Shown here one piece after another: positions 7,142 through 9,404 of a DNA stretch of 9,404 nucleotides. The DNA lies in assembly GCA_902497095.1 (NCBI GenBank), contig CABVDD010000053.1, positions 1 to 9,404 on the forward strand, read 5' to 3'. The notes under the pieces were generated by a model. The model did no database searches, was not told the origin of the DNA, and saw only the letters and a program-made list of their open reading frames with translations. The stretch comes from an uncultured Faecalicoccus sp. Lineage in GTDB: Bacteria > Bacillota_I > Bacilli_A > Erysipelotrichales > Erysipelotrichaceae. Each line of letters begins with the position of its first letter. Position 1 is the first letter of the stretch. The position numbers were made by a program, and so were the translations under genes.

Positions 7142-7680
7142 TGATTACGACTTTAAAAGGAGATATCACAGGGTTGGATTTTGATATCATTGTCAATGCA
7201 GCTAATAATCATCTGTTACCTGGTTCAGGTGTATGTGGTGCCATATTTAAAAAGGCTGGACATCAATTGGAGTTGGCTTGTCGAAAAATCGGCTATTGTA
7301 AAACTGGAGATGCTGTTATAACTGATGCCTATGATCTTCCTTGTAAAGCTATTATTCATACAGTTGGCCCTGTCTATCAACAAAGCAAAGAAGATGCTTA
7401 TAATTTAAAGGCTTGTTACTGGAATTCGATGTCACTTGCCTTTGATTATATGCAATCACACCATTTGGAGTCATTATCCATTGCTTTTCCATGTATTGCA
7501 ACAGGTATTTATGGCTATCCGCATCAGCAAGCTTGTTTTATTGCGGTCAATACCATATATCAATTGATGCATGAATATCCTGAAGCACAAAAGATCCATG
7601 TGATTTTTGTATGTTATCAACAACAAGACTATCTTCTATATAAGGAGGAGCTGAGCAAATATGCGTTCTATGGTCGATGA
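7141..7680 (+). CDS. Macro-domain protein (ADP-ribose-binding/hydrolase family)
   Basis: A single macro domain of 179 residues, the fold that binds ADP-ribose and often removes ADP-ribosyl groups or deacetylates O-acetyl-ADP-ribose. Visible are GDIT (7-10), IVNAANNHLL (17-26), the glycine loop GSGVCGAIFKKAG (28-40), IIHTVGPVY (71-79) and FPCIATGIYGYP (116-127). In MacroD/YmdB proteins the glycine loop carries a catalytic Asp (GGGVDGAI); here that position is C32, so hydrolase activity may be altered. It lacks the longer zinc-binding insertion of the SirTM-linked Zn-Macro enzymes. The start is GTG at 7141, supported by AAGGAG at 7127-7132 with 8 bases of spacing and by the one-base overlap with rmuC. 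It overlaps the methyltransferase gene by 20 bases. No sirtuin or ADP-ribosyltransferase gene is nearby, so the target is unknown. Confidence 0.9.
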   Translation: MITTLKGDITGLDFDIIVNAANNHLLPGSGVCGAIFKKAGHQLELACRKIGYCKTGDAVITDAYDLPCKAIIHTVGPVYQQSKEDAYNLKACYWNSMSLAFDYMQSHHLESLSIAFPCIATGIYGYPHQQACFIAVNTIYQLMHEYPEAQKIHVIFVCYQQQDYLLYKEELSKYAFYGR

Positions 7681-8206
7681 AAGTCATTTGTTTTTACAAC
7701 CGGTATTACATCGTCATGCAGTTTGTGTAGATGCCACTTTAGGTCATGGCAAGGATACTGCTTTTTTTCTTTCGCAAGGTGTACATAAAGTATTTGCCTT
7801 TGAAATACAAGAGAGTGTGTTTGAAAAAACGATACAATCTTTAAACAGCACAAAAGTAATCGGTTATTGTCAAGGACATGAAACTATGGATTCTTTGATC
7901 TTTGAGCCTGTTGATGCGATGATCTTTAATTTTGGATATTGTCCTAAAGAAGAATCTTTGATTTGTACAAAAGCGGATACGAGCTTAATGGCCATTCAAA
8001 AAGGATTGAAATTATTAAAACAAAAAGGAAGGATGGCATTGGTTTTATATCCTCATCCAGAAGGTAAACAAGAGGCAGAGTGCATCGAAAAATATGTGAA
8101 AAGTTTAAGCGCTTCTTCATATACAGTGATACAATATAGGCAGTTAAATCATGAAGATTCACCTTACCTGATAGGTATAGAAAAGAAAGAAGGTTACTAT
8201 GAGTAA
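7661..8206 (+). CDS. mnmM: Class I SAM-dependent methyltransferase, MnmM/YtqB family
   Basis: A 181-residue Rossmann-fold methyltransferase of the former 'rRNA methylase YtqB' family, whose Bacillus subtilis member (MnmM) methylates aminomethyl-uridine at the tRNA wobble position to mnm5U. Motif I is VDATLGHGKDTAFFL (23-37), the acidic end of strand 2 is E48 in FEIQ, motif IV is FNFGYCPKEE (89-98), and TKADTSLMAI (103-112) and YPHPEGKQE (130-138) are family blocks. In relatives these read NLGYLPGG and YPGHPGG, so this copy is somewhat divergent. The strong AGGAGG at 7643-7648, inside the macro-domain gene, serves the ATG at 7661; a second in-frame ATG at 7670 is possible but is farther from that site. 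It overlaps the flavodoxin-like gene by 8 bases. Together with cca it gives the operon a tRNA theme. Confidence 0.87.
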   Translation: MRSMVDESHLFLQPVLHRHAVCVDATLGHGKDTAFFLSQGVHKVFAFEIQESVFEKTIQSLNSTKVIGYCQGHETMDSLIFEPVDAMIFNFGYCPKEESLICTKADTSLMAIQKGLKLLKQKGRMALVLYPHPEGKQEAECIEKYVKSLSASSYTVIQYRQLNHEDSPYLIGIEKKEGYYE

Positions 8207-8690
8207 AAAATCATTGATTTTGTATTATTCACAAGGATATAGTGTTGCTCATTTGAAAGATTTGATTTTAAATGCTGTAGAGGCTGATGTTTGCCGTATT
8301 GAAGCATTAGAACCGTATCCGGAAGACTATGCAAGTCTAGTCGCAACCGTAAATGCACAAGTACAAAAAGGAATTGATCCTGCTTATAAGCCTGTATCGG
8401 TGGATGTATCAGCTTATGATACGATCTTTATAGGAACACCTAACTGGTCAGGTACTTTAGCTTTGCCATTACGCACTTTTTTAAAGGAGCATGATTTAGG
8501 ACATAAGAAAATTTTACCATTTTTGTCTCATGGAGGAGCTGGTATCGAAAATATTGAAAAAGATTTACATGAGTTATGCCCACTTGCGACAATTTGTGAG
8601 CCATTTATGATTCAAGGTCAAACCGATGAAGAAACCGAAGCCGATTTAAATGTTTGGTTATATGCCAATGCAGCTGATTGTATAGACTAG
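8199..8690 (+). CDS. Flavodoxin-like protein
   Basis: A 163-residue protein with the flavodoxin alpha/beta fold (Flavodoxin_4-like), expected to bind FMN and move electrons or reduce small substrates in the cytosol. The first strand and loop read LILYYSQGYSVAHL (6-19), followed by IEALEPYPEDY, YDTIFIGTPNWSGTLALPLRTFL and the SHGGAG loop. The TPNW segment matches the aromatic loop that stacks on flavin in relatives. The phosphate loop departs from the usual S-x-T-G-N-T pattern: only S11, G13 and S15 remain, so FMN affinity could differ. AAGAAGG just before the ATG at 8199 is the likely ribosome binding site, and the start overlaps the mnmM stop by 8 bases. Ferritin follows 14 bases later, so a role in iron reduction is possible but is inference only. 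Confidence 0.83.
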   Translation: MSKKSLILYYSQGYSVAHLKDLILNAVEADVCRIEALEPYPEDYASLVATVNAQVQKGIDPAYKPVSVDVSAYDTIFIGTPNWSGTLALPLRTFLKEHDLGHKKILPFLSHGGAGIENIEKDLHELCPLATICEPFMIQGQTDEETEADLNVWLYANAADCID

Positions 8691-8704
8691 AAAGGATGAG
8701 AAAT

Positions 8705-9220
8705 ATGTTAAGTAAAAAAGTGGCAGATTTGTTAAACACACAAGTAAATAAGGAGTTCTATTCAGCCTATTTGTATTTGGATTTTGCCAATTATTATAAA
8801 GAAAGAGGATTGGATGGATTTGCCAATTGGTACAATGTACAAGTTCAGGAAGAAGTAGCACATGCACAGATCATGATGCAGTACCTGCAAGATAATGATT
8901 GCTCTGTTGTATTACAAGCTATCGATAAACCAAATATTGAAATTCAAGATTTTAAGACACCTTTGGTAGAATCTTTAAATCATGAGCGTTATGTAACCGG
9001 TTTGATCCATACTTTATATGATGCAGCATATCAAGATAAAGATTTTAGAACTATGAAATTTTTAGATTGGTTTGTTTCTGAACAAGGAGAAGAAGAAAAA
9101 AATGCCAGCGATATGATCACAAAATTTGAATTGTTTGGAAATGATGCGAAAGCTTTATATGATTTGGATGCGGAATATAAAAGTAGAACTTATACAGCAC
9201 CATCCATCATGAGTGCATAA
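8705..9220 (+). CDS. ftnA: Bacterial non-haem ferritin (FtnA type)
   Basis: A 171-residue four-helix ferritin subunit that would form a 24-mer shell, oxidise Fe(II) and store it as mineral in the cytosol. The ferroxidase residues are all present and match E. coli FtnA numbering: E17, E50, H53, E94, Q127 and E130, with the third-iron-site residues E49, E126 and E129. It has no haem-ligand Met typical of bacterioferritin at the equivalent place that I can identify, and the close E. coli FtnA register argues for the non-haem type. I chose ATG 8705, since AAAGGA at 8691-8696 is 8 bases upstream and the protein then begins as MLSKKVADLLN, typical of the family; an upstream TTG at 8678 lies inside the flavodoxin-like gene. 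It is the last gene of the + strand operon. Confidence 0.95.
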   Translation: MLSKKVADLLNTQVNKEFYSAYLYLDFANYYKERGLDGFANWYNVQVQEEVAHAQIMMQYLQDNDCSVVLQAIDKPNIEIQDFKTPLVESLNHERYVTGLIHTLYDAAYQDKDFRTMKFLDWFVSEQGEEEKNASDMITKFELFGNDAKALYDLDAEYKSRTYTAPSIMSA

Positions 9221-9282
9221 AAGAAATAAATATTAAAAGGGGCTGTAACGAGTAAATAGGTTGAAGCAGCTCTCAAATACAA

Positions 9283-9332
9283 AAAAAGGACCGGAATATT
9301 TGATGGTTTAAGTCAAATACTCCGGCCTTTTT
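9283..9332. terminator. Long hairpin, probable bidirectional terminator
   Basis: Three paired blocks build one long stem: AAAAAGG (9283-9289) with CCTTTTT (9326-9332), CCGGA (9291-9295) with TCCGG (9321-9325), and TATTTGA (9297-9303) with TCAAATA (9313-9319). There is one bulged A (9290), one A-C mismatch and a 9-base loop. Read on the + strand it ends the ferritin operon with a five-T run in the stem. Read on the - strand the T run is seven long, making it an even better terminator for a gene entering from the right. Confidence 0.8.
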
Positions 9333-9349
9333 GGTATAATTGTTTGTGT

Positions 9350-9404
9350 CTAAATACCTAGTAAATAGTAACGCAATTCAGCCATCTTTTCAATTCCCTT
9401 TGAA
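9350..9404 (-). CDS. Possible C-terminal end of an unidentified - strand gene
   Basis: On the - strand an open frame enters from the right edge and ends with TAG (9352-9350), giving 17 residues that finish in MAELRYYLLGI. The stop lies 17 bases before the hairpin at 9332-9283, whose T-rich side on this strand would act as its terminator; that is the main support. The tail is too short to name a family, and a frame of this length can occur by chance. Confidence 0.35.
   Translation of the reverse strand, partial: SKGIEKMAELRYYLLGI

Noticed and set aside
7141..7680. Toxin-antitoxin (DarT/DarG-like) reading of the macro domain
   Set aside because: No DarT-like ADP-ribosyltransferase gene is adjacent; the neighbours are rmuC and a tRNA methyltransferase.
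8678..8704. TTG start for ferritin
   Set aside because: It lies in the flavodoxin-like gene and adds residues absent from the ferritin family; ATG 8705 has a well-spaced AAAGGA.
1..9404. tRNA, rRNA, CRISPR array or riboswitch
   Set aside because: No cloverleaf, no regularly spaced repeats and no recognisable aptamer core were seen; nearly all of the window is coding.

Overview
The window comes from a low-GC Gram-positive bacterium. The DNA is AT-rich, genes carry AGGAGG-type ribosome binding sites, GTG is used as a start at least once, and same-strand genes are tightly packed or overlap. The gene complement (MnmM/YtqB-type tRNA methyltransferase, RmuC, GmuD-like GH1 enzyme, FtnA-type ferritin) suggests a gut Firmicute, possibly of the Erysipelotrichaceae. 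That family assignment is an impression, not a proof.

Region 1 (1-3301, + strand) is the 3' part of a carbohydrate or sugar-acid catabolic operon. In order it holds the C-terminal end of a probable sugar-phosphate 3-epimerase (cut by the window edge), a class II fructose/tagatose-bisphosphate-type aldolase, a PPC/DUF296-domain protein, a four-carbon acid sugar kinase (OtnK-like, DUF1537) and a class II aldolase/adducin-family decarboxylase (OtnC-like). The genes are 1 to 11 bases apart or overlap. The OtnK/OtnC pair points to 3-oxo-tetronate phosphorylation followed by decarboxylation to dihydroxyacetone phosphate. The FBA-type aldolase and the PPC protein are not part of the textbook four-carbon acid route, so the full substrate is open. 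The operon ends at a strong hairpin that probably works in both directions.

Region 2 (3306-4691, - strand) is a single GH1 glycosidase, most like GmuD-type 6-phospho-beta-glucosidases. It faces the sugar-acid operon and has its own strong ribosome binding site. A 189-base divergent intergenic region (4692-4880) separates it from region 3 and contains a 10-base direct repeat.

Region 3 (4881-9220, + strand) is a run of six genes without gaps large enough for internal terminators: CCA-adding-type tRNA nucleotidyltransferase, RmuC, a macro-domain protein, MnmM-type methyltransferase, a flavodoxin-like protein and ferritin. It mixes tRNA maturation and modification, DNA maintenance, ADP-ribose chemistry, and redox/iron storage. 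Junctions are +5, -1, -20, -8 and +14 bases.

Region 4 (9221-9404) has a long hairpin (9283-9332) that looks like a bidirectional terminator, followed by the possible C-terminal end of a - strand gene. The stretch from about 9239 has some look of an insertion-sequence end, but this cannot be confirmed here. I saw no tRNA, rRNA, CRISPR array or riboswitch in the window.
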